This document shows positions 48,473 to 61,603 of a DNA stretch of 64,000 nt, piece after piece. The stretch covers positions 124,001-188,000 of the forward strand of contig NZ_CP016379.1 of NCBI RefSeq assembly GCF_003991135.1, in the 5' to 3' direction. Origin of the DNA: Anoxybacter fermentans. GTDB taxonomy: Bacteria; Bacillota; Halanaerobiia; DY22613. Within the stretch, counting starts at the first letter, position 1. Every line of letters begins with the position of its first letter. The notes under the pieces were generated by a model. That model was not told the origin of the DNA, searched no databases, and saw nothing but the letters and a program-made list of their open reading frames with translations. Made by a program: the position numbers and the translations under genes.

Positions 48473-48973
48473 TTAAAAGTAAAACCGAAAACCGCCCCGA
48501 TAAATAGCTTTACCTGTTTCCGTTAAAGGAAGTTTGGTTTCAGAGAAGAAAAAAAGAAAATCAGTTCCAAATAAAACATAGGGATTGAAATTTTGATTAT
48601 TTCTTGAAAAAGTACATTCTCCACCCAGGTAGAAATGCCATATGATATACTTACGTGGAATACGATACAGGTTTCCAAAACTTAATAATAGATCATTGTT
48701 AATATTGTCAAATTCACAGTTAAAGGTGGCAAAATAATCGGTAATCATCTGATACTTTAACCCAAAGGCTTTAATATTGAAATATTTGTATAGATCAAAG
48801 GCAAAACGGTGCGGCTCATGGTATTCACGATCCAGTCTAAGACATTCTTCAACTACAAAAGGAGTTTTGACTTCAATTGTTGTTTCTTTTTTTATTACTC
48901 GTTCACCTGCTAAAACAGGAAAATTTAAAACCAGTATCAGACAAATTAGGATAATTACTGCCGGAGATCTCAT
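48473..48973 (-). CDS. Secreted beta-rich protein, possible small outer-membrane barrel
   Basis: A 166-residue protein with a clear signal peptide (MRSPAVIILICLILVLNFPVLA, cleaved before GERV; sequence given for function, not homology). The mature part alternates polar and aromatic residues in short stretches (NIKAFGLKYQMITDYFATF, KYIIWHFYLGGECTF) and ends in a terminal aromatic strand IYRGGFRFYF, a typical beta-barrel ending. That fits an outer-membrane protein of a diderm Firmicute. It is 20 bases upstream of the small membrane gene, probably the same transcript. Confidence 0.5.
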   Translation of the reverse strand: MRSPAVIILICLILVLNFPVLAGERVIKKETTIEVKTPFVVEECLRLDREYHEPHRFAFDLYKYFNIKAFGLKYQMITDYFATFNCEFDNINNDLLLSFGNLYRIPRKYIIWHFYLGGECTFSRNNQNFNPYVLFGTDFLFFFSETKLPLTETGKAIYRGGFRFYF

Positions 48974-49007
48974 GATACCCCTCCCTATTTATAATATTCT
49001 TATATAT

Positions 49008-49225
49008 GGTTAAACTGCAAAAAGCTAATTTTTCGCTTTTTGAGAAATTTTTCGAATCATCTAAAGCTCGATTTCCGCCGAAATAAGGCTTCCTGACTCA
49101 AAGGGCCCTCCTGGCCCTTGATTAGCTCATCAATCCTCAGATGAGGCCTTATTTCGTTGGAAATCTCGCAAAGATTTAGCGAAAAATTTCTATGTCGCTC
49201 AAAATTGGCTTTTTGCAGTTTAATC
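49008..49225 (+). repeat. Full-length palindromic element
   Basis: A 218-bp copy from GGTTAAACTGC to GCAGTTTAATC, flanked by ATATAT (49002-49007 and 49226-49231). The internal arms are very similar to the 46432 and 63118 copies. Confidence 0.85.
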
Positions 49226-49267
49226 ATATATTACTAATTTAAGTATATTTGATATTCATATCTGGTG

Positions 49268-49795
49268 TCAAGGAGTGGTAATTTCTATTTTTTCTTTAAA
49301 ATAGGTCATCAATTGCTCAGAAGAGATTAATTCTTGAAAATAAAATATTTCATATTGACTATTGGTTAAAAGTATCAAAGTTGGTACGATATAAATTCCC
49401 ATTTTTTGAGCCAGTTCGGCTTTGAAGTCGATAAAAAAATTGAATTCTGGTTTATTTAAAAATGGGAGGGGACGGTTCATTCTCCCAATATGAATGAGAA
49501 TGATGGCTATATTGTCGGGAATTTCTGAAGCAATTTTTGTAATTTCGTTAAGCTGTTTGAGAGAGGTGGGAGATGTATCGATAAAGAAGAGGATCAGGTA
49601 ATCTTTATTAGGAAATTGGGTAGGAATATCGACTATTTCACCTGATAAATTTTTTAATTGATGGGTTGGCAGAGGGTGATATACCAGCTCCTTATACCTG
49701 GGAGTTATAATATTCAGGATGATAAAGAAAAAAATAAACAAAATTAGAGTAATGCTAAACTGCTTTAGGTTAAATTTGAGGCTGATTTTTTTCAT
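49268..49795 (-). CDS. Membrane-anchored thioredoxin-like protein lacking both active-site cysteines
   Basis: A 175-residue protein. An N-terminal membrane anchor (residues about 13-30) is followed by a TlpA/ResA-like domain: LPTHQLKNLSGEIVDI, DYLILFFIDTSPTSLKQLNEI, AIILIHIG, IYIVPTLILL with the cis-proline. In TlpA-type proteins the helix after the strand carries WCxxC. Here the aligned positions read S-P-T-S, so both cysteines are serine. It therefore cannot do thiol exchange and may be a binding or structural derivative. No cytochrome biogenesis gene is near. Confidence 0.65.
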   Translation of the reverse strand: MKKISLKFNLKQFSITLILFIFFFIILNIITPRYKELVYHPLPTHQLKNLSGEIVDIPTQFPNKDYLILFFIDTSPTSLKQLNEITKIASEIPDNIAIILIHIGRMNRPLPFLNKPEFNFFIDFKAELAQKMGIYIVPTLILLTNSQYEIFYFQELISSEQLMTYFKEKIEITTP

Positions 49796-49885
49796 TTTAT
49801 TTCACCAACCGATAGACTCTTACCAATTTAATTTTATTTATTAAAAGGAAGAAATATAACATTTTCAATGAAGAAGGGGTTTATT

Positions 49886-50327
49886 ATGGGTAAAATTACT
49901 TATGATCAGGGTGTTTATATCATTGAAATGGTATTAAAAAAATCTATCTGTATTAAGATTGGCAAATTAGGTACATATGAGCTAAATCCCGGTTATTACT
50001 ATTATATAGGAACAGCTCAAAGGAACTTAAAGGCACGTATTGCTCGCCATTTGCAAAAAGAGAAGAGGCTGAGATGGCATATTGATTACCTGTTACAATA
50101 TGCTGAAGTTTTGCAGATATATACCTGGCCGGGGGAGAGAGATGGAGTGTATGTTAGGACAACGGCTTATGAAATTTCCTGCTGTATTTACTCCCATTTC
50201 CGGGTTTGGCGCCAGTGATTGCAGTTGTCCAGCCCATCTATTTTATTTTATCTATCGGCCAAATATGGAAAATTTATTATACATGATTAAAGAAGAAACA
50301 GGGTTAACCTGTAAATTGGTCTTATAA
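49886..50327 (+). pseudogene. DUF123 GIY-YIG nuclease-like protein, frameshifted
   Basis: The start ATG 49886 has AAGGGG before it. The first frame gives GVYIIEMVLKK...KIGKLGTYELNPGYYYYIGTA, then RIARHL and RLRWHIDYLL, all DUF123 hallmarks. Near 50129-50145, in a run of five G followed by GAGAGAG, the frame is lost. The other frame continues MECMLGQRLMKFP, then FGASDCSCPAHLFYF and a normal C-terminus ending at 50327. The two parts fit together as one protein of about 147 residues. The homopolymer context makes sequencing error a real alternative. Confidence 0.7.
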
Positions 50328-50353
50328 AGTTTTTTAAGGGAGGAAGTATTAAA

Positions 50354-54594
<4,241 letters not shown>

Positions 54595-54596
<2 letters not shown>

Positions 54597-54634
54597 AAGT
54601 TACCCCAGAAGTTAATACTTCTGGGGTAACTTTT
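54595..54634 (+). terminator. Terminator after ligA
   Basis: A perfect 17-bp stem (AAAAGTTACCCCAGAAG and its complement) with a 6-base loop, ending TTTT. It is one of the strongest hairpins in the window. Confidence 0.9.
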
Positions 54635-54745
54635 AGGTTGTTGACAAACATTGGTTTTTCACTGCAATTTATCTGGATTCTTAAAATGAAATAGTTTAAG
54701 CCGATAAATTAAGCAACTTTTCTAAAAGAATCTGTTATAAAATCA

Positions 54746-54950
54746 GGGTGCTGTCCCAAAAGTATAAAAGAAGTTGGTAATTGTGAGTATCAAATATTTT
54801 TGGATAGAAAATGTGCAAAATTTTTATTAGAAATTTTATGCTTACCGTATACTGGGAAAATTTTTTGATCATCCAGAGAAATATCATTTAAAAGAAGAAT
54901 CAGAGCGTCTATTTTTTATCAATGAGCTAAAAACTTACATAGAATTATAA
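54746..54950 (+). other. Remnant region with a decayed protein tail
   Basis: A 600-base gap between ligA and the phospholipase gene holds no intact gene. At 54746 GGGTGCTGTCCCAAAAGT looks like the end of an IS1182/IS4-type element. At 54831-54950 a frame preceded by an in-frame TAG reads ILGKFFDHPEKYHLKEESER and then a further 12 residues to TAA. It resembles the tail of a real protein but I cannot name it. The remaining bases up to 55200 are AT-rich, with a short palindrome AAAAGTTAAAATAACTTTT at about 55087. Confidence 0.35.
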
Positions 54951-55200
54951 TTCAAGTAGATGGATAAGAAAAGATCCTAAATTTTTTTTATATCTCTAAA
55001 GTTAAATTAAAGAAAATTAAAACAATTTTAGCAAAAAAATAATTTAAACAGAGGAAATCATAACTTTATGTAGAATAATTTCTATAAAAAGTTAAAATAA
55101 CTTTTGAAAGGGAAAGGGGGTATATAAACTAATTTTATCAATTCAAAAGTGCTTATGTATAATTTATGTTCAAAAATAATGAAAAAGGGGGATATCTCAA

Positions 55201-56802
55201 ATGAAAAAGAATTGTTATCATTTGTTGGTGTTGGTTTTGGTTCTTTCTTTGATTTTAATGCCTTCAGTTGTAGGTGCATGGTCTAATTTGCGGTATGAAT
55301 CCAGAAGTGGTGATAATTATCATAAGGAGTTCTACGGTCGTCTAGGTCATTATAAATATCAAAGTTCTGCTGATTATTCTCCAAGTGATATAGGGACGTA
55401 CTATAACTATGGAAACCATGATTTCATCCTGGAAAGAGCTATGGATTATATAGATGTAGCTGATAATGGTGTGCGTGATTATTCTGCCTTTACCGTAATC
55501 GAGTCTCATTTAGATTGGGATATCGCTCTCTCTCATACCGATAATCCTGACTATGATTACCATAACTTCTCTGAACATTATTGGCAGCCAAATGATGATC
55601 CGGGTGCATCCTGGGCTGGTTATCCGGACGGTGAAGATGTTTTTCGTAACCGTGGTGCTGCTCACTTCATTGAACGAATGATTGAAGTATATATTGCCTA
55701 TGCTAAGCTTTATAAAGCAACAGGAGATATATTCTACAAAGATGCTGCTCTGGAAACTTTAGGTTCTCTGGCTCATGTAATGGGTGACCTTTCAAATCCT
55801 TTCCATACTTCCAATATGATCGTTTACAACCATACTTATAATAAATCAGGTCAGGATCCATTATTGGATGATAAACCTGCCGGTGTTGGTGGTCCTATGT
55901 GGTGGGAATATAACTATGGTAGCGGTTCTTCTTCAATCCATTCAGAGTATGAATATACTACATCTCAGTACGATATCATGGATTATGTCAATGCAGCAAT
56001 GGCTAATAATTATAATCCACAGGATATTACTACTGGTATCAAGGATTTTGTAATCAATTTTGCAACCGAAATAAATGAAGGATGGGGTTATTATCCAGTT
56101 AATCGTGAACATTACACTATTGAAGTTAACTATGATGAAGATATCTATGATAAAGATTTCCCGGTTGAACTTAGAAATCCTGATGTTACTTACGCTCAAG
56201 ATGGTTATGAAACCACTCCTAATGTTGGTGCACAGGTAAAAGATCTACTTCATAGCTACTATGTTAATCTGCGAGATGGTGTTTCCAATTACGGTCAAGA
56301 TGGTTATGATGCTCATATAATGGAGATTACTCAAAGAATCCATCAGCTTGGTGCTTACCGGATGGCTGATCTGTTACAATATGCTGAAAATCGAATTAAA
56401 AATGAAAGCATCAGCGCAGCTCCTGTTGTAGCTATTGTTGGCTGGGAAAATGTAGATGTAGGATTAGAGAGAAATGTTACCGGAATAGGTGATTTATCTA
56501 TCATTGAAGCTCCGCGTACTATAGATTTGATTGGCTTTGCTGTTAATGATGATGGCCCATGTACCTTTACCTGGAAGGTAAATGGTCAGGTAATTGGGTC
56601 AGGTACTATGTGGGTACACCCACCTCAAGTTGCTTACTCTGACCGGAACGGTACCGGCTACTCCTGGAATACAGGTGAAACTAATGGAAATGTCTTTATG
56701 GGTTATACCTTCGATTCTGCAGGTACTTATACCATTACCCTGGAAGTTACTGATGGAAATGGTAATATCGGTACTGACAGTATTACAGTTGAAGTCCGTT
56801 AA
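55201..56802 (+). CDS. Secreted zinc-dependent phospholipase C with C-terminal Ig/PKD-like domain
   Basis: A 533-residue secreted protein. The signal peptide ends VVGA before WSNL. The mature first residue would be Trp, which in Bacillus cereus PLC is a zinc ligand through its free N-terminus. The catalytic domain shows HDFILERAMDYID, LAHVMGDLSNPFHTSN (His and Asp zinc ligands) and HFIERMIEVYIAYAK. Residues about 430-533 form a PKD-like domain (LIGFAVNDDGPCTFTWKVNG, then FDSAGTYTITLEVTDGNGN). The family hydrolyses phosphatidylcholine and other phospholipids. Start ATG after AAAGGGGG. Confidence 0.85.
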   Translation: MKKNCYHLLVLVLVLSLILMPSVVGAWSNLRYESRSGDNYHKEFYGRLGHYKYQSSADYSPSDIGTYYNYGNHDFILERAMDYIDVADNGVRDYSAFTVIESHLDWDIALSHTDNPDYDYHNFSEHYWQPNDDPGASWAGYPDGEDVFRNRGAAHFIERMIEVYIAYAKLYKATGDIFYKDAALETLGSLAHVMGDLSNPFHTSNMIVYNHTYNKSGQDPLLDDKPAGVGGPMWWEYNYGSGSSSIHSEYEYTTSQYDIMDYVNAAMANNYNPQDITTGIKDFVINFATEINEGWGYYPVNREHYTIEVNYDEDIYDKDFPVELRNPDVTYAQDGYETTPNVGAQVKDLLHSYYVNLRDGVSNYGQDGYDAHIMEITQRIHQLGAYRMADLLQYAENRIKNESISAAPVVAIVGWENVDVGLERNVTGIGDLSIIEAPRTIDLIGFAVNDDGPCTFTWKVNGQVIGSGTMWVHPPQVAYSDRNGTGYSWNTGETNGNVFMGYTFDSAGTYTITLEVTDGNGNIGTDSITVEVR

Positions 56803-56912
56803 GATACCAGATAATACATAAAGGAAAATCTTAAAAAGAACTGAATATATCAAATATACAACCTATTAAATTTGTACTGCTTACACTATCAGATGAAGAA
56901 GGAGTTGAAATA

Positions 56913-57698
56913 ATGAAAGCAATATATCAGAAATTTTTAAGTTTAACTCTGGTTACTGCTTTTGCTGGTATTACTGTTGTTGCTCCTGCTAAAGCGGCTG
57001 AACCTATACATAAAGTTCGGTCGGGTGAGAGTTTGTGGAGTATTGCACAGAAATATCATATGGATGTAGAGACTTTGGCTAGAATCAACGGAATCCGGAA
57101 TCCTGAATATATTAAAGTAGGAATGGAGTTAAAACTTGGGAAAGGTCCACAGATTTATAAGGTCAAACCTGGAGAAAGCATATGGTCCATTTCTAAGAAA
57201 TTTGGGATAAGTTATAAGACTCTAGTCAGGTATAACAATTTGAAAAATCCGGATAAGATTTTTCCCGGTATGGAAATTAAGATACCTGCTAAAGTAGGAG
57301 TTAAATCAAAGCATAAACAGCGTTACTTTATCTGGCCAGCGAAAGGTAGGGTTTCTTCTTCATTTGGATTCCGCTGGGGCCGTATGCATAATGGAGTTGA
57401 TATTGCCCTGCCTGTCGGACGGGATGTACGTGCTGCTGCCGGAGGTAAAGTAATCTGGGGCGGTTGGATAAATGGTTACGGTTATACAGTGATTATTGAA
57501 CATAGTGATGGTTATCGTACTCTCTATGCCCATAACTCACGGGTTTTGGTTAGAGGAGGAGATTGGGTAAAGCAGGGGCAGATTATTGCCAAATCAGGTA
57601 ACACTGGTCGTTCTACCGGACCTCACCTACATTTTGAGATACAAAAAGATGGACGGCCTGTGGACCCCATGATTTATATTAAAGACCTCAGGAGATGA
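56913..57698 (+). CDS. LysM-domain M23 peptidoglycan endopeptidase
   Basis: A 261-residue exported protein. The signal peptide is cleaved near PAKA-AEP. Two LysM repeats follow (HKVRSGESLWSIAQKYHM and YKVKPGESIWSISKKFGI, residues about 33-120), then a LytM/M23 domain with both zinc motifs, HNGVDIA (H-x3-D) and HLHFE (H-x-H). The LysM repeats bind glycan chains while the M23 domain cuts peptide cross-links. Its likely role is cell-wall remodelling in elongation, division or sporulation. The stop lies within its own terminator hairpin. Confidence 0.93.
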   Translation: MKAIYQKFLSLTLVTAFAGITVVAPAKAAEPIHKVRSGESLWSIAQKYHMDVETLARINGIRNPEYIKVGMELKLGKGPQIYKVKPGESIWSISKKFGISYKTLVRYNNLKNPDKIFPGMEIKIPAKVGVKSKHKQRYFIWPAKGRVSSSFGFRWGRMHNGVDIALPVGRDVRAAAGGKVIWGGWINGYGYTVIIEHSDGYRTLYAHNSRVLVRGGDWVKQGQIIAKSGNTGRSTGPHLHFEIQKDGRPVDPMIYIKDLRR

Positions 57699-57719
57699 TT
57701 CTCCCTGAGGTTTTTTTTT
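57685..57719 (+). terminator. Terminator overlapping the end of the M23 gene
   Basis: ACCTCAGGAGA pairs with TCTCCCTGAGGT (one bulged base) and is followed by nine T. The left arm contains the last codons. Confidence 0.88.
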
Positions 57720-57803
57720 GAATAATGATTACTAAAAAAGAAGGAAAATATGTTGTTAGCTAGAAATTTAAAATAAAGTCTGTTAAATACTAGGAGGGAA
57801 AAT

Positions 57804-59132
57804 ATGGAATTTAAGAAAAAACTTTTTATTTTAGATACCAATGTGTTATTAACTGATCCCCATGCTATTTTTGCTTTTCAGGAGAATGATGTAATTATTC
57901 CAATTGCAGTTATTGAAGAGATTGATGCGATGAAATCACGGAATGATAGTATCGGTTTTAATGCCCGTTATACTTCACGACTTCTGGATAAATTGCGGGA
58001 ACAAGGACGCCTGGATGAAGGAGTTTTTCTTGAAACGGGTGGAATTTTAAGGATTGATATAGACAGAAATAATCATCATATTCCTGAAGGGCTGGCCCAG
58101 GATAAAATGGATAACCGGATTTTAAGTGTGGCTTTTTCGGCTAAAGATAACTTAAAGGACCGGTATAAGAAAATTATCCTGGTTTCCAGAGATATTAACA
58201 TGCGAATTAAAGCAAATGCCTTTGGTCTGGATGCGGCTGATTATATTAAAGATAAGATTGAATATGAGAGTTCTTATGTAGGGATGTTGGAACTGAAAGT
58301 TTCACCGGAGGTCATTAATTCTTTCTATGCCAAAGGCTATGTCAAGCTGGAAGGTCATAATCTTCATGCCAATGAATGTGTGCATTTTAGATCAGGAAAT
58401 CAATCTGCTCTGGGGATTTATAAAAAGGAGAAGGATCTTATAGAGAAATTGGTCTTTCAAGAGGTTACCCCCTGGGGAATACGGGCCAGGAACCGGGAAC
58501 AGAGATTTGCCCTGGAATTATTGCTAGATGATAATATTAAAATTGTAACTATTGTAGGTAGAGCCGGAACTGGTAAAACTCTTCTAGCTTTAGCGGCGGG
58601 ACTTTATAAAGTGATAGATGAAGAGGTCTATCGAAAACTTTTAGTTGCAAGACCAGTTATTCCCATGGGGCGGGATATTGGATATCTTCCTGGAGATAAA
58701 GATGAAAAACTTAGGCCCTGGATGCAGCCTATTTATGATAATTTAGAGTTTCTTCTGTATGGTGAGGAAAGCGGTAAGAAAAAAGAAGAAGCTCATTTGA
58801 GTGTGGAGTTTTTAGAACAGAAGGAATTTATTCAAATTGAACCATTGACCTATATTCGCGGCCGTTCAATTCCACATCAATACATAATTATTGATGAAGC
58901 TCAAAATTTGACCAGACATGAGATCAAAACCATCATTACCCGTGCTGGAAAAGGAACCAAAATTGTCCTTACAGGGGATCCAGAACAGATTGATAATCCT
59001 TATCTTGATGAAAATAGCAATGGACTTACTTATGTTGCTGATCGCTTTAAAGATATTGAAATTGCCGGACATATAACTCTAATTAAGGGTGAACGCTCAC
59101 CTCTGGCTGAGATTGGAGCCAGAATTTTGTAA
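57804..59132 (+). CDS. PhoH-family ATPase with N-terminal PIN domain
   Basis: A 442-residue protein of the YlaK/PhoH2 type. The PIN ribonuclease domain opens FILDTNVLLTDPHAIFAF, with conserved acidic residues in EEIDAMK and ILVSRDINMRIKA. The PhoH helicase-like domain has Walker A VGRAGTGKTLLALAAG (near residue 255), RPVIPMGRDIGYLPGDKDEK, Walker B IIDEAQNLT and VLTGDPEQID. PIN-PhoH proteins unwind and cleave RNA in other species. The start follows AGGAGGG. It is monocistronic with its own terminator. Confidence 0.92.
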   Translation: MEFKKKLFILDTNVLLTDPHAIFAFQENDVIIPIAVIEEIDAMKSRNDSIGFNARYTSRLLDKLREQGRLDEGVFLETGGILRIDIDRNNHHIPEGLAQDKMDNRILSVAFSAKDNLKDRYKKIILVSRDINMRIKANAFGLDAADYIKDKIEYESSYVGMLELKVSPEVINSFYAKGYVKLEGHNLHANECVHFRSGNQSALGIYKKEKDLIEKLVFQEVTPWGIRARNREQRFALELLLDDNIKIVTIVGRAGTGKTLLALAAGLYKVIDEEVYRKLLVARPVIPMGRDIGYLPGDKDEKLRPWMQPIYDNLEFLLYGEESGKKKEEAHLSVEFLEQKEFIQIEPLTYIRGRSIPHQYIIIDEAQNLTRHEIKTIITRAGKGTKIVLTGDPEQIDNPYLDENSNGLTYVADRFKDIEIAGHITLIKGERSPLAEIGARIL

Positions 59133-59158
59133 ATCACTTCAACTTTGAAGTGATTTTT
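59131..59158 (+). terminator. Terminator after the PhoH gene
   Basis: AAATCACTTCAA / TTGAAGTGATTT stem around a short loop, then TTT. Confidence 0.8.
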
Positions 59159-59228
59159 CTTTATAAAAAATTAGGGTATGCTAAAAGATGGGGTTTAAGC
59201 TTGAATAGTAGTGATTAAACCTACCTGG

Positions 59229-59257
59229 TTGTAAGTTTTTTTGCTTTATGTTATAAT
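59229..59257 (+). promoter_or_regulatory. Promoter of the gatCAB operon
   Basis: TTGTAA, a 17-base spacer and a perfect TATAAT, about 40 bases before the gatC start. Confidence 0.75.
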
Positions 59258-59298
59258 TAGCTGAAAAAGATTTTTTTGAAAGGATGGTGGTTTAAAAG

Positions 59299-59589
59299 AT
59301 GATCCAAAGATCGGATGTGGAACATGTGGCAAAACTGGCCCGTTTAAAACTCTCGGATGATGAGATAGAAACTTTTACTCAACAATTAGGTGATATCCTT
59401 GATTATGTACATAAATTAGAGAAAATAGATACGGAAAATGTACAACCGACTGCCCATGTCTTGCCATTATGTAATGTATTCCGTGAAGATAAAGTGAAAG
59501 ATTCATTAGATCGGGAGATTGCTCTTTCTAATGCTCCTGAAAAAGAAGGCGCATATTTCAAAACACCTAAAATTCTGGAGTCGGAATAA
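59299..59589 (+). CDS. gatC: Asp-tRNA(Asn)/Glu-tRNA(Gln) amidotransferase subunit C
   Basis: A 96-residue GatC. VEHVAKLARLKLSDDEIETF is the family N-terminal helix and REDKVKDSLDREIALSNAPE the C-terminal signature (both given in part). It braces GatA and GatB in the complex that converts misacylated Glu-tRNA(Gln) or Asp-tRNA(Asn). It is first in an operon with gatA 15 bases downstream. Confidence 0.96.
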   Translation: MIQRSDVEHVAKLARLKLSDDEIETFTQQLGDILDYVHKLEKIDTENVQPTAHVLPLCNVFREDKVKDSLDREIALSNAPEKEGAYFKTPKILESE

Positions 59590-59604
59590 GGGAGGAATGT
59601 TAGA

Positions 59605-61068
59605 ATGGCATTATATTTCAAAACAGCCCACGAATTGCGGGATATGATCTGGAATCGGGAAATTTCAGTAGAAGAATTAATTAATGCTCAATTTGAAAGA
59701 ATTGAAGAAGTAGAGGATAAGGTTAAATCATATGTGACATTAAATAAAGAGGGAGCCTTGAAAAAAGCTCGTGAGTTAGATGAAGTAATTGGTCGTGGTG
59801 AAGAGTTGGGGGATTTAACAGGAATTCCCATCGCTATAAAAGATAATATTTGTACTAAAGGAATTCGGACAACCTGTTCTTCCAGGATTTTAGAAAATTT
59901 CATTCCACCATATAATGCGACTGTAGTAGAAAAATTGGAAAAAGCAAATACTGTGATGATTGGAAAGACCAATTTAGACGAGTTTGCCATGGGTTCGTCC
60001 ACTGAGAATTCAGCATTTTTTCCAACTCATAACCCCTGGGATTTAGAGCGGGTTCCTGGAGGTTCTAGTGGTGGTTCGGCTGCGGCTGTTGCTTCGGGTG
60101 AAGCTGTGATTAGCCTGGGATCTGATACCGGTGGTTCAATTCGCCAACCGGCTGCATTTTGCGGAATTGTGGGAATGAAACCTACGTACGGTTTTGTTTC
60201 CCGGTATGGTCTGGTTGCTTTTGCATCCAGCCTGGATCAGATTGGACCTTTTACCAGAGATGTGACTGACTGTGCTCTGGTGATGAATTATCTGGCAGGT
60301 CATGATGATAGAGATTCTACATCAGCTTTAAAAGAACCCGAAGATTTTACTAAAGCACTTGTGGCAGATGTAAAGGGATTAAATATCGGAGTTCCTAAAG
60401 AATATTTCGGTGAAGGTATTGATACTGAAATTATAAATAAAATAAATGAATGTATTAAACTGTTGGTTAAATTAGGAGCAGATGCGGAAGAAGTTTCTAT
60501 GCCTCATACAGAAGCTGCACTTCCAGCATATTATATCATTGCTCCTGCGGAAGCCAGTTCTAATCTGGCCAGATATGATGGAGTTCGTTATGGTTATCGG
60601 GCAGAAAATACTCGCGGTCTTTTAGATATGTATAATACTACTCGAAGTGAAGGTTTTGGGCCAGAGGTTAAACGCCGGATTATGTTAGGTACGTATGCCT
60701 TAAGTTCGGGTTATTATGATGCATATTATCTGAAGGCACAGAAGGTTCGTACCCTGATCAAGGATGATTTTGATCGGGCCTTCAGTAAATATGATGTCCT
60801 GATCTCTCCTACTACACCAACTACTGCTTTTAAATTGGGTGAAAATGTAGATAACCCATTAGCTATGTATATGAGTGATATCTGCACTGTGCCTATAAAC
60901 CTGGCTGGTGTACCTGCTATCTCCATACCTGTAGGATTTGATTCCAATGGATTACCCATTGGCTTACAGATTATTGGTAAACATTTTGCTGAAGCTACCA
61001 TCTTAAGAGTAGCTTATACCTTAGAACAGGAACTTAGAGTAAAGGATAAGCATCCTGTGCTGGGTTAG
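59605..61068 (+). CDS. gatA: Asp-tRNA(Asn)/Glu-tRNA(Gln) amidotransferase subunit A
   Basis: A 487-residue amidase that releases ammonia from glutamine. The Ser-cisSer-Lys triad is visible: Lys in [11 protein letters not shown] (about residue 79), cis-Ser in [14 protein letters not shown], and the nucleophile in [16 protein letters not shown]. The length is standard (480-490). The RBS is GGGAGG. It is followed after 10 bases by a GNAT gene that separates it from gatB. Confidence 0.97.
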   Translation: MALYFKTAHELRDMIWNREISVEELINAQFERIEEVEDKVKSYVTLNKEGALKKARELDEVIGRGEELGDLTGIPIAIKDNICTKGIRTTCSSRILENFIPPYNATVVEKLEKANTVMIGKTNLDEFAMGSSTENSAFFPTHNPWDLERVPGGSSGGSAAAVASGEAVISLGSDTGGSIRQPAAFCGIVGMKPTYGFVSRYGLVAFASSLDQIGPFTRDVTDCALVMNYLAGHDDRDSTSALKEPEDFTKALVADVKGLNIGVPKEYFGEGIDTEIINKINECIKLLVKLGADAEEVSMPHTEAALPAYYIIAPAEASSNLARYDGVRYGYRAENTRGLLDMYNTTRSEGFGPEVKRRIMLGTYALSSGYYDAYYLKAQKVRTLIKDDFDRAFSKYDVLISPTTPTTAFKLGENVDNPLAMYMSDICTVPINLAGVPAISIPVGFDSNGLPIGLQIIGKHFAEATILRVAYTLEQELRVKDKHPVLG

Positions 61069-61078
61069 GGGGGAAAGA

Positions 61079-61573
61079 ATGAAAGAAAAACTGGCCTTTG
61101 AAATCGTGAATGCGAAAGAAAAAGATCGCCAGTGGCTTATAAAATATGTATCTGAAAATTGGGGTTCATCAAAGATTGTTAGCCGGGGGAAAGTCCATCA
61201 GGTGGAAGAACTGCCTGCTCTTATAGCAAAAACCCTGGATGGTGAGTATGTTGGACTTTTATGTTATCGAATCGATAGTGATGAGTGTGAAGTAGTGGTA
61301 TTGGAGAGTTTAAAAGAAAATTGCGGGGTTGGAACAGCTCTAATGGAGCGGGTTCAATCTATCGCAAAAGAGGCTCGTTGCAAGCGGGTCTGGTTGATTA
61401 CTACCAATGATAATCTTCATGCTCTGAAGTTTTATCAAAAGCGGGGCTACAGCCTTGTGGCAGTATACCGTAATGCAGTAGAAGAAGCCCGACGGTTCAA
61501 ACCCCAAATTCCTTTGATTGGCAATGATGGTATTCCCGTGCGCGATGAGATTGAGTTAGAGATGATACTTTGA
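61079..61573 (+). CDS. GNAT-family N-acetyltransferase within the gatCAB operon
   Basis: A 164-residue GNAT. Motif A reads LKENCGVGTALMERVQSIAKE (given in part, residues about 85-100), preceded by EYVGLLCYRIDSDECEVVVL and followed by ALKFYQKRGYSLVAVYRN. The C-terminal IPLIGNDGIPVRDEIELEMIL block is typical of Firmicute RimI-like or YhhY-like acetyltransferases annotated next to aminoacyl-tRNA genes. The substrate is unknown. Spacing of 10 bases after gatA and 30 before gatB means it is co-transcribed with both. Confidence 0.85.
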   Translation: MKEKLAFEIVNAKEKDRQWLIKYVSENWGSSKIVSRGKVHQVEELPALIAKTLDGEYVGLLCYRIDSDECEVVVLESLKENCGVGTALMERVQSIAKEARCKRVWLITTNDNLHALKFYQKRGYSLVAVYRNAVEEARRFKPQIPLIGNDGIPVRDEIELEMIL

Positions 61574-61603
61574 GATATATTTAAAATAATGGAGGTGTTA
61601 ATT

